A stretch of 64,000 bases of DNA from Dysgonomonadaceae bacterium zrk40 (GCA_016916535.1 CP070276.1:2790001-2854000), one strand, 5' to 3'. Positions 53,763 to 63,136 are shown, counted from the stretch's first letter. Translations and numbers: made by a program. The notes: generated by a model from the letters alone, not told the origin.

Positions 53763-56073
53763 CTTTTTTATTTGTAAACAAATATACATGTACCAAATGA
53801 GACATCAAGCTATAAATCCCTGACGGGTTTTTGAAAAAATCTCCACTCTTAAAAGAGTAGTATTTTTCCAAAAAAGCTTGACTTACTCATTTGTTTCAAG
53901 AAAGGTTGGTTTACAAATGAAAAAAACAGAAAGTATAAAAAAATGAGAGAATTATTTTAGTTTAAAAACCCTGCTTAGACGGTACAGAGAATAGGGAGTA
54001 TTAAATTCAAAGGATCGAAAACAGGCATTCTATGACTGAAAGACCAATCTGCCTCCACGTCGAGCCAACCCCATTGAGGTGTGTCGCCATATTCAATAAA
54101 GTAACCCAGTTCGGCTGGTTCTGGAACCTGAACGTAGGATACGGCAGGCATTTTATTTAAGGGGGGGTGATTCCAATTGGTGTAACCAATATGTGTTTGC
54201 GACATCATATGTTTCCACTTACCATCCTCCAGCTCATGATATTTTTGGGAGAGCGCTGCATCTTTTTCAAACAACACTTTCACTTTATCGGCATAATAAT
54301 TGGCAGAGGCAGCACCCCGAATAGCATAATACTCATTCTTGCCAGCTGCTACATACATTTCATTGAGGTTGGCACACAGTTCGATAGGGGAGTGAACCAA
54401 TTGATAGTATGCAGATTTGTATTCCGCTGATAGCTGTTCATATATCGATGAGCTTTTGTTTAGTAGTTTCCTGAACTCTTCAACAATCCGATCAGCTTCT
54501 CTGTAATTCTCAATGCTATATGTGGTAGCAGTTAACATTTCGGGAGTTCGGCGTGCATTGTATTTGGTGTAAAGTGAAAGCATTTCGGCGATTTCATTTG
54601 CATGTTCGTTCCCAAATTGTTGCTTCGCCCATTTAACATAAAAGTCTGGTATATCTTCAGCTTGTATCGCTTCGGGATCCCATGCATAATCGAGGAAAAA
54701 ACTGATGGGGAACTCCATGGGCTTGATATCGCCCACATTGACGATCCAAATTTCATCAACTCCATGCTCATAGGTGAGCTTCATTTGTTCCCATACTCTT
54801 TCAATCTGGGTTATGTTTAGCCAACGATAAGATATGGGAGCTCCCACGTAATCGAAATGGTAATACATTCCAAACTTTGAAGAGGCGTTACGTTCATTTT
54901 TCTTTGGGAGGTAACGAATATTTCCCCAGTTGTCGTCGCTAAATAGAACCGTGATGTCGTCATCAACCCGCATTCCCTTGTTGTAATAGTCCTGCACTTC
55001 TTTATAGATCGCCCATAGTTGGGGTGTCTCTTCGGCTGGTTTCCCGGTAACATCAGAAATAATGCTGCGCTGGTCAGCAATAATGTTTTGTAAAAGATCA
55101 ACCGCCGTCTCTTCCGACATACCTTCATCACCATCCCCACGCATGCCAACCGTTACAATAGTTTCATGATTTCCTACCCTTTCAAAACCAGTGCGCCAGA
55201 ATTTTTGTAATGTCTCTTTATTTGTTTTGTAATTCCATTCTCCACCGTCAAACACACTCCATTCGTTATGTGCCCTTGTCATCGGTTCGTGGTGTGATGT
55301 TCCCATCACAATTCCATATTCATCGGCTGTTTGCGGATTCAAGGGATCATCAACATAGAACATGGTAGGGAGCCACATGGAAGGCCATAAATAATTGGCT
55401 TTGTTTCTTAAAAGCAGTTCAAATATTTTTTCATAACATTGATGATTGATCCCCCCGAATTTTTCAACAGCCCAATTTCTGAATGCTGGAGATTCATCAT
55501 TTATAAAAATACCACGGTATTTCACGGAAGGGCTGTTCGAAAGGTAGTGGCATTTTTCTATGTAAATTTCATCATGCTTCTCAACAGGAACATCAGCCCA
55601 CCAATACCATGGAGAAACACCCATCTTATGCGAAAGTGTAAATACACCGTAGGCTGCTCCACGCCTGTCGCTGCCAACAATAACCAACGCTTGTGCAACA
55701 CCCGGGAAAGGATTTTCTATTGTTTGGATGATGAATCGTTCCCACTGACCTTTCAGGTCGTCAATATTTAGTTTTTTCTCTTCTACTAGTTTATTAATCA
55801 ATCGATTTCTTCCTGCCGTGGCAACGATTATTATATTGCTGCCCTGAAAGTTTTCTACATCAGAAACTAAGGGTCTTTTCCCCGAAACCATTTCAATGTC
55901 ATTCGAAAGAAATGCTACAGACTTCTTGACTAAAATGTTTTCAGACCTGTCATAAACAATTTTCGCTGTTTCTCCTTTACTTGTTACTGTAAAATAACTG
56001 CTTAATTTGTCAACCTTAAACTCCACGTTTATTTGTGAGTAGGAGAGATGCGGTAAGAATAATAAGAGTAATA

Positions 56074-57107
56074 ACGTGAGTTCGGGATAAGAAAAGCATA
56101 AAAAAAGTTGTGATATAGGGAGATTATTTGTATATTTATAGCTGATAATCAAACAAATAACAAACATCAGCCCTATGATCACAACAGACAAAGTTATTGA
56201 AATATTTTGTATTGCCGACGATTTTTGTGCAGAATATGAGAATGAAATTCAGAATCATCAACTTCAAGCCGGGGGTACAACTAAAAGGAGAAACAGGAAA
56301 ACGCAAATGTCCCAGAGCGAGATTATTGCCGTGATGGTCTGTTTCCACTGCGGAACCTTCCATAATTTCAAGAATTATTACCTGTTTTATATTTGCAAAC
56401 ACATGAAGAGCTATTTTCCAAATGCCGTTTCCTACAACCGTTTTGTCGAGTTGCAACCCAGGGTGATTGTACCTTTCATGCTCTTGCTCAAACTCTTTGG
56501 ATTTGGTGAATGCACAGGCATTACATATGTGGATAGCACTCCCATTAAAGTATGTCATAACAAGCGTATACACTCGAATAAAGTATTCAGGGATCTGGCA
56601 CAAAGAGGGAAAAGTACGATGGGCTGGTTTTTTGGATTCAAGCTTCATCTGGTCTGTAACGAAAAGGGTGAATTGCTGAATTTCTCTCTCACAAAAGGCA
56701 ATGTCGACGATAGAAACCCTGACGTAATCAATGTTCTTACCAAAGATCTTTTCGGTAAACTATATGCAGACAAGGGTTACATCAGCACAAAGCTCTTCGA
56801 GATGCTGTTTGACCAGGGTGTTCATTTAGTGACCGGTATACGCTCAAATATGAAAAATTCCCTGATGTCATTCCGCGACAAGATTCTCTTACGCAAAAGA
56901 TCTGTAATTGAGTCCATCAATGATGAACTGAAGAATATCTGCCAGATAGAACATTCAAGGCATCGTTCCACACATAATTTCATCATGAACATAATTGCTG
57001 CATTGGTGGCATATTGTTTCTTTCCCAAAAAGCCTTCAATCAAATTTGAAGTGGAAAAGTCAAGTCAATTAACCATTTGGGGATAATATGTTATCCCGAA
57101 CTCACGT
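56074..57107 (+). mobile_element. IS982-family insertion sequence in the GH115 signal peptide
   Basis: A 1034-bp element with perfect terminal inverted repeats ACGTGAGTTCGGGATAA (56074-56090) and its complement (57091-57107), flanked by TAATA direct repeats (56069-56073 and 57108-57112). One intact transposase gene. The match of the flanking bases to the GH115 frame independently confirms the target duplication. Confidence 0.95.
56175..57086 (+). CDS. IS982-family transposase
   Basis: DDE transposase of 303 residues, full length for IS982. Catalytic candidates are Asp in GITYVDSTPIKVC (about 118), Asp in KLYADKGYISTK (about 198) and Glu in RSVIESINDELKN (about 246); the family motif GWFFGFKLHLVCNEKGE is at about 154-170. 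It starts 84 bases inside the left end and stops just before the right inverted repeat. No frameshift seen. Confidence 0.93.
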   Translation: MITTDKVIEIFCIADDFCAEYENEIQNHQLQAGGTTKRRNRKTQMSQSEIIAVMVCFHCGTFHNFKNYYLFYICKHMKSYFPNAVSYNRFVELQPRVIVPFMLLLKLFGFGECTGITYVDSTPIKVCHNKRIHSNKVFRDLAQRGKSTMGWFFGFKLHLVCNEKGELLNFSLTKGNVDDRNPDVINVLTKDLFGKLYADKGYISTKLFEMLFDQGVHLVTGIRSNMKNSLMSFRDKILLRKRSVIESINDELKNICQIEHSRHRSTHNFIMNIIAALVAYCFFPKKPSIKFEVEKSSQLTIWG

Positions 57108-57184
57108 TAATAATATTTTCTTCATTTTTAAAGTAATATATGTTTTGAACGTATAGGTGTGATTAAGGCTCAGTTTTCATTCTG

Positions 57185-57610
57185 CTATTCATATTTACTT
57201 ATTAATCTTATTACCTCTTTTTCTAATGCTTGATGAATGTCCGGAAAAGTTAAATCACTTGGTTGCTCTTCAAACAATTCAATTCTTTCAATTTCCGATT
57301 CTGGCAGATCGTCCAGTTCTTCAACTTTTGCATAAAAGACTTTCCCGTAGTTTTTTATATCGTTTGATTCAACCGAATAGCAAAACAATGGTTCAATGGC
57401 ATAGTGCTTTGCTCCCGTCTCTTCATACAATTCTCTCTTTGCAGTATCAAATATACTTTCATTTTCCTCCCTGTGTCCACTTGGAACTACCCAACCACTT
57501 CTTTCCCTGTGCTTCACGTAAATCCATTTGTTCAAATATTTAGAGAAGATGATCGCATATTTCAATTTTGATTTATCAAATTCTTCGTTTCCAAAAATTT
57601 CAATTTTCAT
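57185..57610 (-). CDS. NUDIX hydrolase
   Basis: A 141-residue NUDIX protein that would hydrolyse a nucleoside diphosphate linked to another group. The NUDIX box GHREENESIFDTAKRELYEETGA (in part, about 45-67) keeps all consensus residues (G-x5-E-x7-REL-x2-E-x2-G). The start overlaps the stop of the upstream pseudogene (ATGA). Substrate unknown; resembles 8-oxo-dGTP pyrophosphatase-like members. Confidence 0.87.
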   Translation of the reverse strand: MKIEIFGNEEFDKSKLKYAIIFSKYLNKWIYVKHRERSGWVVPSGHREENESIFDTAKRELYEETGAKHYAIEPLFCYSVESNDIKNYGKVFYAKVEELDDLPESEIERIELFEEQPSDLTFPDIHQALEKEVIRLISKYE

Positions 57611-58032
57611 AATTTTAAATCGCTGGTAAAAGTGTAAGCTACCCCTTTTAAGGGTCTAAGATAGTTCAACATCATTGATTGGTCAAACTTCGATTTAATT
57701 TGTTTGTCATCCGATTTTGTGGAAGCAATTTTTCTAATAATTTCAGTTTGTTCTTCGGCTGTCAACTTTTCAAACGCTATTAGTACCGTTGATTCATTGA
57801 ATGTTTCTAAAATTTCTTTCTCTGTAATTTTTTTCAACTAAGTTAACAAATAAAGTGTTACTGTAACCCTGTCGCCACCGCTTTTGTTGATTGCCTTCCT
57901 TATTTTCTCATTGACAGAAATAAGTTTGTCCTGTCCTGATATTGTAAAGAGACTAATACGGTCAATTTTGTAATTGTCAATTGTGCCTGATACCTTCAAT
58001 GCACCCCACTTCCTAATGGTATGTGCATGATG
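57607..58032 (-). pseudogene. DUF1905/OmdA-like (YdeI) protein remnant
   Basis: Two in-frame halves of a small protein separated by a TAG at 57838-57840. The upstream half (open from 58032, no start codon) reads KVSGTIDNYKIDRISLFTI...LISVNEKIRKAINKSGGDRVTVTL, typical of a DUF1905 domain. The downstream 76 codons (FEKLTAEEQTEIIRKIASTK) resemble the OmdA/bacteriocin-protection C-terminal domain that normally follows. The 5' end is cut by an in-frame stop at 58033-58035. Reading: a nonsense mutation plus 5' truncation; a TTG at 57835-57837 could still start the second half. Confidence 0.65.
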
Positions 58033-58050
58033 TTATGCGCTGGCATTGAG

Positions 58051-59388
58051 CTATATATATTCCACGGCATTTATAACAATTCTCCTGTACACGGTCAATG
58101 CAGGGAAACCCTTGTCGGTTATTTCAAGAATAAGATGTATCGTTTTTCCTGAGGCATCAGAAGGTACCACTATTTTACATTTGGATGCAGCACACTCTAC
58201 AACGCTTGTAGCACCTTTGTATGTACTTGGTTCATCGTAGACGAACCAGTTATAATCCAGTTGATCTCCATCAGGATCTTTTGATCCGGAAGCATCAAAC
58301 GTCAAAACATCACCAGCTTTGGCACTTCTATAGAGGCACTGCAATGAATTGTCACCATCTACAATTGCTACAGGGTGATGGTTCACGGCATAATAATCAT
58401 CTGTAGTGGTCCACAGCATGCGGGCAGCAAAATTATTCCAGATATGCTGTTTCCATTTGTTTATGGCTGCGATGCCCTCTTTTGTACTGCCATACATAAG
58501 ATAAGGGTCATATTGGGTCTCATCTTTGCCACTCTTGACGATGAAATCCATGCCACGTATTCCACTGACCTTCTTCGTCGAGAACCGTCCGCCCCAACCC
58601 CCAAAATCAACATGCTCCGGAACGTTTAATCCGTTGGCATACACATGTAGGAAAGAAGGAGTGTCGCCCTCCGTAGCCCAGATCCTGTCAGGGTAATGGT
58701 TCCCTAAAGGAGCGATGTCCTGCACGTTGTTTCGTGTCCAGTCATCGGACGGAGCCCATCCATAGATTTCCTTGTTGCGAATATAAACAATGTCAGGAAA
58801 GTTCTTCGCAATCCATGCTCCCGCATCATCCTGCCCAAGCACGTCATAAATACGTATTTTCTTTACGAAAGCGCTTACTTCCTTTTCGCTTCGTGTATGC
58901 TTCACTTTCCAGAGGGCCTGTGCCACAGTATTCATGCCACCCCATCCGGCAACCCAAACCGGGCGGCTGTCATCTTTCCGATCTACCGCCGAAACAATCA
59001 ACTCCGACCCCGGCGAGTCTTTGCCTGCTCCCACACCCGACATATTGGATTGAGGCTGCCCCTGCATGGTGATCGACCTTAAATAGCCTGCATCCGGAAA
59101 ACCGACAGCATGATTCTTCAACCGGGGTAGAACTTCTTCATACCAGTCGATAACCTCAAGAATCTTAGCCGTCTTGTTTGGGTCGTTAACCCAGACCTGT
59201 GAACTGACAAGACCTTCAATGTCAATGGCATCTGAGCATACCAGGAGGTGAATCATTGATTGTATATCATCGGGGTCAGTACCACCAAGGTCGGTAGTGA
59301 CAATCAGCCTTTGTTTGTCGCTCTTGTCCAGTTGTGCTGAGCTATATGTTGCGCACAGAATAAAGGCAATTAGAAAAATGTTTTTCAT
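58051..59388 (-). CDS. DUF1593 secreted nucleoside-hydrolase-like protein
   Basis: Exported protein of 445 residues with signal peptide (about 1-18, TYSSAQ). The N-terminal 330 residues are a DUF1593 (PF07632) domain with a nucleoside-hydrolase-like start RLIVTTDLGGTDPDDIQSMIHLLV (in part): Asp residues of TTDLGGTDPDD would bind calcium. A C-terminal Ig-like domain (about 340-445, FDASGSKDPDGDQLDYNWFVYDEP) resembles a PKD fold. Family members occur with polysaccharide-degrading genes (Sde0182-like), which fits the GH115 neighbour; substrate unknown. Confidence 0.85.
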   Translation of the reverse strand: MKNIFLIAFILCATYSSAQLDKSDKQRLIVTTDLGGTDPDDIQSMIHLLVCSDAIDIEGLVSSQVWVNDPNKTAKILEVIDWYEEVLPRLKNHAVGFPDAGYLRSITMQGQPQSNMSGVGAGKDSPGSELIVSAVDRKDDSRPVWVAGWGGMNTVAQALWKVKHTRSEKEVSAFVKKIRIYDVLGQDDAGAWIAKNFPDIVYIRNKEIYGWAPSDDWTRNNVQDIAPLGNHYPDRIWATEGDTPSFLHVYANGLNVPEHVDFGGWGGRFSTKKVSGIRGMDFIVKSGKDETQYDPYLMYGSTKEGIAAINKWKQHIWNNFAARMLWTTTDDYYAVNHHPVAIVDGDNSLQCLYRSAKAGDVLTFDASGSKDPDGDQLDYNWFVYDEPSTYKGATSVVECAASKCKIVVPSDASGKTIHLILEITDKGFPALTVYRRIVINAVEYI

Positions 59389-59403
59389 ATTATATATCTT
59401 TGA

Positions 59404-59590
59404 TTATTTCTGCAGTACCGTCACAAAATATATATTTTTTCCACCATTGGATTTAAGTTGTTGAACTAAATTAGTCAATTCTCCAGCGTAAAAAGTTGTT
59501 CTTCCTACAATCGGTCTTGCAGTTCTTGTAATGACATACACATCTTGTTGTCCATGAATTATGCTCACTCCACGATCGTTTTCAATGCTT
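59404..59590 (-). pseudogene. Dihydrofolate reductase/RibD C-terminal-like gene remnant
   Basis: A short open stretch without a start reads QDVYVITRTARPIVGRTTFYAGEL...NLVQQLKSNGGKNIY, closely matching RibD_C/dihydrofolate-reductase-like proteins (VYVVTR...GRTTFYTGDL...LKxxPGKNI), then ends early at 59404-59406. The expected first and last thirds are missing. Decayed gene. Confidence 0.5.
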
Positions 59591-59810
59591 CAATCTGTTG
59601 TTTCGCAAATTCAACTGCTCCTGGGTCTTCCAAATTTAGCATTTTCCATGTCACCTTTAAGATTATATCCATGAGCAATGTTGCTTAATACAACTCCGTC
59701 CTGAGGGTCAATCTTTTCGGCTTACAATAGCGCTTTTATTCCTTTGTCATATTTGCCTGTCAGTAGGTAGGTAATTGAAATATTCGATAAACTTTCAATA
59801 TGGCTTGTTT
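59565..59810 (-). pseudogene. TPR-containing gene remnant
   Basis: Minus-strand fragments SLSNISITYLLTGKYDKGIKALL, (stop), AEKIDPQDGVVLSNIAHGYNLKGDMENAK and, after a frame change, LEDPGAVEFAKQQIEALKTIVE look like tetratricopeptide repeats from the tail of a longer protein. One in-frame stop and one frameshift make it a pseudogene. The original enzyme is not identifiable. Confidence 0.45.
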
Positions 59811-59836
59811 TATGGCTGCTTGTTAGGTTACGTTTT

Positions 59837-60229
59837 TTATTTATTTAATCTTGAATGCAGGGGCCACCAATTTGTTTTAGTCGCGTTAAGTGCTTTATAA
59901 ATCTCATATTGACAAAGAACTGAATCATGTCTACCCTTGCATGTTTTTCCTTTAGGATCGTTCTTATAGAATCCATTCAATATTGGTATTGCCTTTTCTG
60001 AATGAATTTGACCCAATGTCCAAATTGCGATATGTGAACAGTCTACAGGTGAATTCGTCGTATCAAGCAAATAGGCTATCAAAGCATCTTCAGCTTTGCC
60101 CGGATATCTTTCTTTAACTACATTGATATTATTCTGAACATCAATATCTATCCATATATACATGACGACATATCCAAGAAGTAAGAGAGTTATAAGACTC
60201 CCACTAAGAATTAAAATTATTTTCTTCAT
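59837..60229 (-). CDS. Small membrane-anchored HEAT-like protein, unrecognised
   Basis: Hypothetical protein of 130 residues: one N-terminal membrane helix (about 4-26) and a soluble part of about 100 residues with a HEAT-like helical pair (ALIAYLLDTTNSPVDCSHIAIWTLGQI..., given in part, about 48-75) and three cysteines. I do not recognise the family. It stands in a decaying region but shows no stop or frameshift itself. Confidence 0.55.
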   Translation of the reverse strand: MKKIILILSGSLITLLLLGYVVMYIWIDIDVQNNINVVKERYPGKAEDALIAYLLDTTNSPVDCSHIAIWTLGQIHSEKAIPILNGFYKNDPKGKTCKGRHDSVLCQYEIYKALNATKTNWWPLHSRLNK

Positions 60230-60547
60230 GGTTACTCTATTTATTTTTTCAAAAATAATTATACCAGCAAAGTTATCAATATTTTGAATTAAAATTCAAT
60301 ACATTAACCTTTTAATGTGCTGTTATTGGTTTTTTGTACATTGTTGCAATTGCGAATGTATCATTGAATCTATCATCGTGGACACAGAGCGTTGGATTAG
60401 CCATTTTGAGCGGAAATTGACTGTACAGCAATAAAGTTCCAGCTCAACATCAAACTGCTTTGATGCCATATAGGTTCATGATTTCTGTGCAAAGTTGGTG
60501 TTTCCGATATCAGGACGAACAGGACGAGACAGGGGATTTGCTGCCTC
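60230..60547. other. Intergenic stretch, no gene seen
   Basis: AT-rich sequence upstream of the palindromic repeat. I see no convincing coding region, RNA or promoter pair. Confidence 0.4.
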
Positions 60548-60612
60548 TAGCCTTATTGCACCCTTATTGCACCCTTATATCCACTCCCATATTTAACGGA
60601 GTGGATATAAGG
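60548..60612 (-). repeat. Palindromic repeat element, copy 2 (inverted relative to copy 1)
   Basis: CTAGCC, then TTATTGCACCC twice, then ACCCTTATATCCACTCC (60571-60587), a 10-base loop and GGAGTGGATATAAGG (60598-60612). It is the reverse complement of the tail-and-stem order found at 32057-32124; the loop and one end of the stem differ, so the copies are not recent duplicates. Confidence 0.75.
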
Positions 60613-60815
60613 ATAGAATATGGAGACAATAAGGATAGACCAGTCCATTACCTGTCAATTTTCTACTCAATCAGATTTTTTGTAACCGATTGTACCTTCA
60701 TGATGTCCTATCACCATAAAATGAAAAAGCATTCGATGCCGGGTGTCCCGATGGCGCGCATAAGGATCCCTCCGCTCAATGCTTCATGGTTTTCCATTCA
60801 ACAACAAAAAGTGAT

Positions 60816-63131
60816 ATGATACAGAAAATAATTCTATTCTTTCTTCTCGGTGGAATACTTCTGCCCATGCATGCACAAATTCAGGGCACGGTAGTCGATA
60901 CCGAAAGCAACCCCATCTCGTTTGCCAACGTGGCACTCTATACTGTGCCGGACTCTATGCTGATCGCCGGGACCATTACCAACGATGAGGGTCACTTTTC
61001 CCTCAATACTGAGATTCTTAGCGATGCCTTTATAAAGGTCTCGTTTATCGGATATGAAACCAAGGTGGTGGAACCAACAGATGATCAATTCATCGCTTTG
61101 AATCCCGAAACCACGGAGCTGGGCGAGCTGGTTGTCAACGGCGACCTGCCCCGGATACGGGTGCGGAACGATGCACTGGTAACGACGGTCGAGAACACGG
61201 TGCTGAGCAAGGCGGGCACTGCCGATGATCTGTTGAAGCGATTGCCTGCTGTGACGGGCGACGATGGTGCCTACGAGATCTTCGGCAAGGGAGCCGCCAA
61301 GATCTACATCAACAATCGCGAGATGCGCGACCCTTCGGAACTCGACCGCATCAGCTCGGCAGATATACGGGAGGTGGAGATCGTCTACAATCCCGGTGCA
61401 CGCTACGATGCCTCGGTGAAGGCGGTGATCCGCATCCACACCGTGCGCAAGGTGGGCGACGGCTTCGGCTTCGACCTGCGCTCCACTTACCTGCAGACCG
61501 AGAACACCGACCTGCGGCAACAGCTCAACGTGAACTACCGCAACAACGGCTGGGATCTCTTCGGAACCCTCAAGTATGAGCGCTATGCCTACTTCCAGGA
61601 AAGCATCATCCGTCAGTCCACCTATGTGGATACCCTCTGGACACAGGAAAACCAGCTACGTGTAGATGGACTCTCCAATCCCCTTACCGCCGTGGCCGGC
61701 ATCAACTATGAGTTCTCACCCAAGCAGCAGTTGGGGATGAAGTACACCCTCACCACTTTTCCCGGCAAGAACCGGGACATTGCCTCCACCAGCAGTGATG
61801 TCTATGCCAACGGCCAGTTTTTCGACCGGCTGGTGAGCCGCGACAACCAGCAGCACGATCTGCAGCCCCGCCACCGGCTCAATGGCTATTACAGCGGCAT
61901 CTTTGGCAAGTTGACAGTCGACTTCAACGGCGACATCTACCGCAGCACTCAGACCACCCGGTCGAACATCACCGAGAGTAGCGAGGAGCAGGACGACCGT
62001 GCCATACGTTCCGACAACCGGATCTACAACCGGCTCATCGCTACCCGTACCATCCTCACCCATCCACTGTTGGGGGGTACCCTCTCGGTGGGGAACGAAT
62101 TTACCCGTACGCTGCGGGAGGATGATTACCAGACAAGCAATCCGATGATCCCTTCCTCCAGTACGGAGATTCACGACCAGAACCTCTCCTTCTTTGCCGA
62201 GTACAACCGTGCCACACCCATCGGGCAGATCACCGCCGGCCTGCGTTATGAAGATGTGTTCTGGGACTATTTCCGTGACGGGCTGCGTGACGATGAGCTG
62301 AGCAGGAGTTATGCACAATGGTTTCCCGCACTCACCTACAGCAACCGCTTCGGCAACGTGCAACTGCAGATGAGCTATTCGGTAAAGACGGTTAGACCGG
62401 CTTACTGGCAAATGGGCAGCAACATCTTCTATGCCAACCGCTATACCATGCAAACCGGCAATCCCTTCCTGAAACCCACAACCCTGCACGATGTCTCGCT
62501 GATGAGCTCCTGGCGCTTCCTGCAGCTTGCGGTATCCTGGAAGCAGGAGAAGAATGCCATCATACAGTGGGCGGAACAATTGGAGGATAACCCGGCAGTG
62601 ACACTCTTGTCGAATATCAACATCCGGCAGATACCCAGCCTCTCCGCTTTCCTCACGGCATCGCCCAAGGTGGGGATATGGAGTCCCCAGGCAAGCATCG
62701 GTTTCACTGCACAGCAGTTGGAGATGGAGATACGTGGCGAGCAGGTGAAAATGAACCGGCCCATACCCATCGCATCGTTCAACAACTCCTTCTCATTGCC
62801 CAAAGGGTTTCTGGTCACCCTCGACTCCCGCTTTCAGGGCAAGGGGTTCCAACAGAATTTCCGAACCACACGGAACCAGTACGTTGTCGATGCCGGCATC
62901 ACCAAATCATTCTTCGAGGAGAAGCTCTCGCTTACCCTCAAGGGTCACGACCTCTTTCACGGCCGCAAGATGGGCATCTTCGCCTTCAACGACCGGCTCG
63001 ACATCTTCCAGTACTCTGAGTGGGACAGTCGCGAGCTGGAGTTAACGGTACGCTACAAGTTCAACGCGACCAAGAACCGATATAAGGGCAACGGTGCCGG
63101 CGACCGGGAGATCAGCCGCATGAGCAACTGA
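60816..63131 (+). CDS. TonB-type outer-membrane beta-barrel protein
   Basis: Outer-membrane protein of about 771 residues. The signal peptide (1-20, ending MHAQ) is followed by a carboxypeptidase-regulatory-like domain (about 21-100, IQGTVVDTESNPISFANVALY), a plug-like domain (about 110-210, ADDLLKRLPAVTGDDGAYEIFGKGAAKIYINN) and a long C-terminal barrel (outer-membrane beta-barrel family 3 type). No SusD-like partner is nearby, so it is not a classical Sus pair; ligand unknown. ATG 60816 is preferred to the upstream in-frame ATG 60786 because it starts the signal peptide. Confidence 0.88.
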   Translation: MIQKIILFFLLGGILLPMHAQIQGTVVDTESNPISFANVALYTVPDSMLIAGTITNDEGHFSLNTEILSDAFIKVSFIGYETKVVEPTDDQFIALNPETTELGELVVNGDLPRIRVRNDALVTTVENTVLSKAGTADDLLKRLPAVTGDDGAYEIFGKGAAKIYINNREMRDPSELDRISSADIREVEIVYNPGARYDASVKAVIRIHTVRKVGDGFGFDLRSTYLQTENTDLRQQLNVNYRNNGWDLFGTLKYERYAYFQESIIRQSTYVDTLWTQENQLRVDGLSNPLTAVAGINYEFSPKQQLGMKYTLTTFPGKNRDIASTSSDVYANGQFFDRLVSRDNQQHDLQPRHRLNGYYSGIFGKLTVDFNGDIYRSTQTTRSNITESSEEQDDRAIRSDNRIYNRLIATRTILTHPLLGGTLSVGNEFTRTLREDDYQTSNPMIPSSSTEIHDQNLSFFAEYNRATPIGQITAGLRYEDVFWDYFRDGLRDDELSRSYAQWFPALTYSNRFGNVQLQMSYSVKTVRPAYWQMGSNIFYANRYTMQTGNPFLKPTTLHDVSLMSSWRFLQLAVSWKQEKNAIIQWAEQLEDNPAVTLLSNINIRQIPSLSAFLTASPKVGIWSPQASIGFTAQQLEMEIRGEQVKMNRPIPIASFNNSFSLPKGFLVTLDSRFQGKGFQQNFRTTRNQYVVDAGITKSFFEEKLSLTLKGHDLFHGRKMGIFAFNDRLDIFQYSEWDSRELELTVRYKFNATKNRYKGNGAGDREISRMSN

Positions 63132-63136
63132 CCAAC

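Larger units (their letters stand above)
52580..54004 (+). mobile_element. IS3-family insertion sequence inside GH115
   Basis: A 1425-bp element bounded by ATT direct repeats (52577-52579 and 54005-54007). About 20 bases inside each end lie matching inverted segments: GTACC...CTAAGC at 52601-52616 and GCTTAGACGGTAC at 53973-53985; the outer ends are also imperfectly inverted (TAATA...CCC). It carries orfA and orfB and appears structurally complete. The target repeat is short and AT-rich, so the boundary could be off by a base or two. Confidence 0.85.
54005..57125 (-). pseudogene. GH115 alpha-glucuronidase, 5' part (start codons separated by IS982)
   Basis: N-terminal 694 codons of a GH115 xylan alpha-1,2-(4-O-methyl)glucuronidase, in two pieces: codons 1-6 at 57108-57125 and the rest at 54005-56068, divided by an IS982 element. 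Joining them across one copy of TAATA gives ATG AAG AAA ATA TTA TTA CTC..., i.e. MKKILLLLLFLPHLSYSQ, a complete signal peptide. The catalytic part shows VKYRGIFINDESPAFRNWA, NYLWPSMWLPTMFYVDDP, MGTSHHEPMTRAHNEW and VGMRGDGDEGM, all typical of the family. The reading frame then runs into the IS3-family element and would stop at 53975. Joined to the 3' part, the restored gene is 970 codons. Confidence 0.9.

Noticed and set aside
60786-60816. An earlier start (60786) for the TonB-type gene
   Set aside because: It would put ten polar residues before the signal peptide; ATG 60816 gives a normal one.
61716-62579. A 287-residue minus-strand open frame over the TonB-type protein
   Set aside because: Overlaps a convincing outer-membrane protein and shows no motif.
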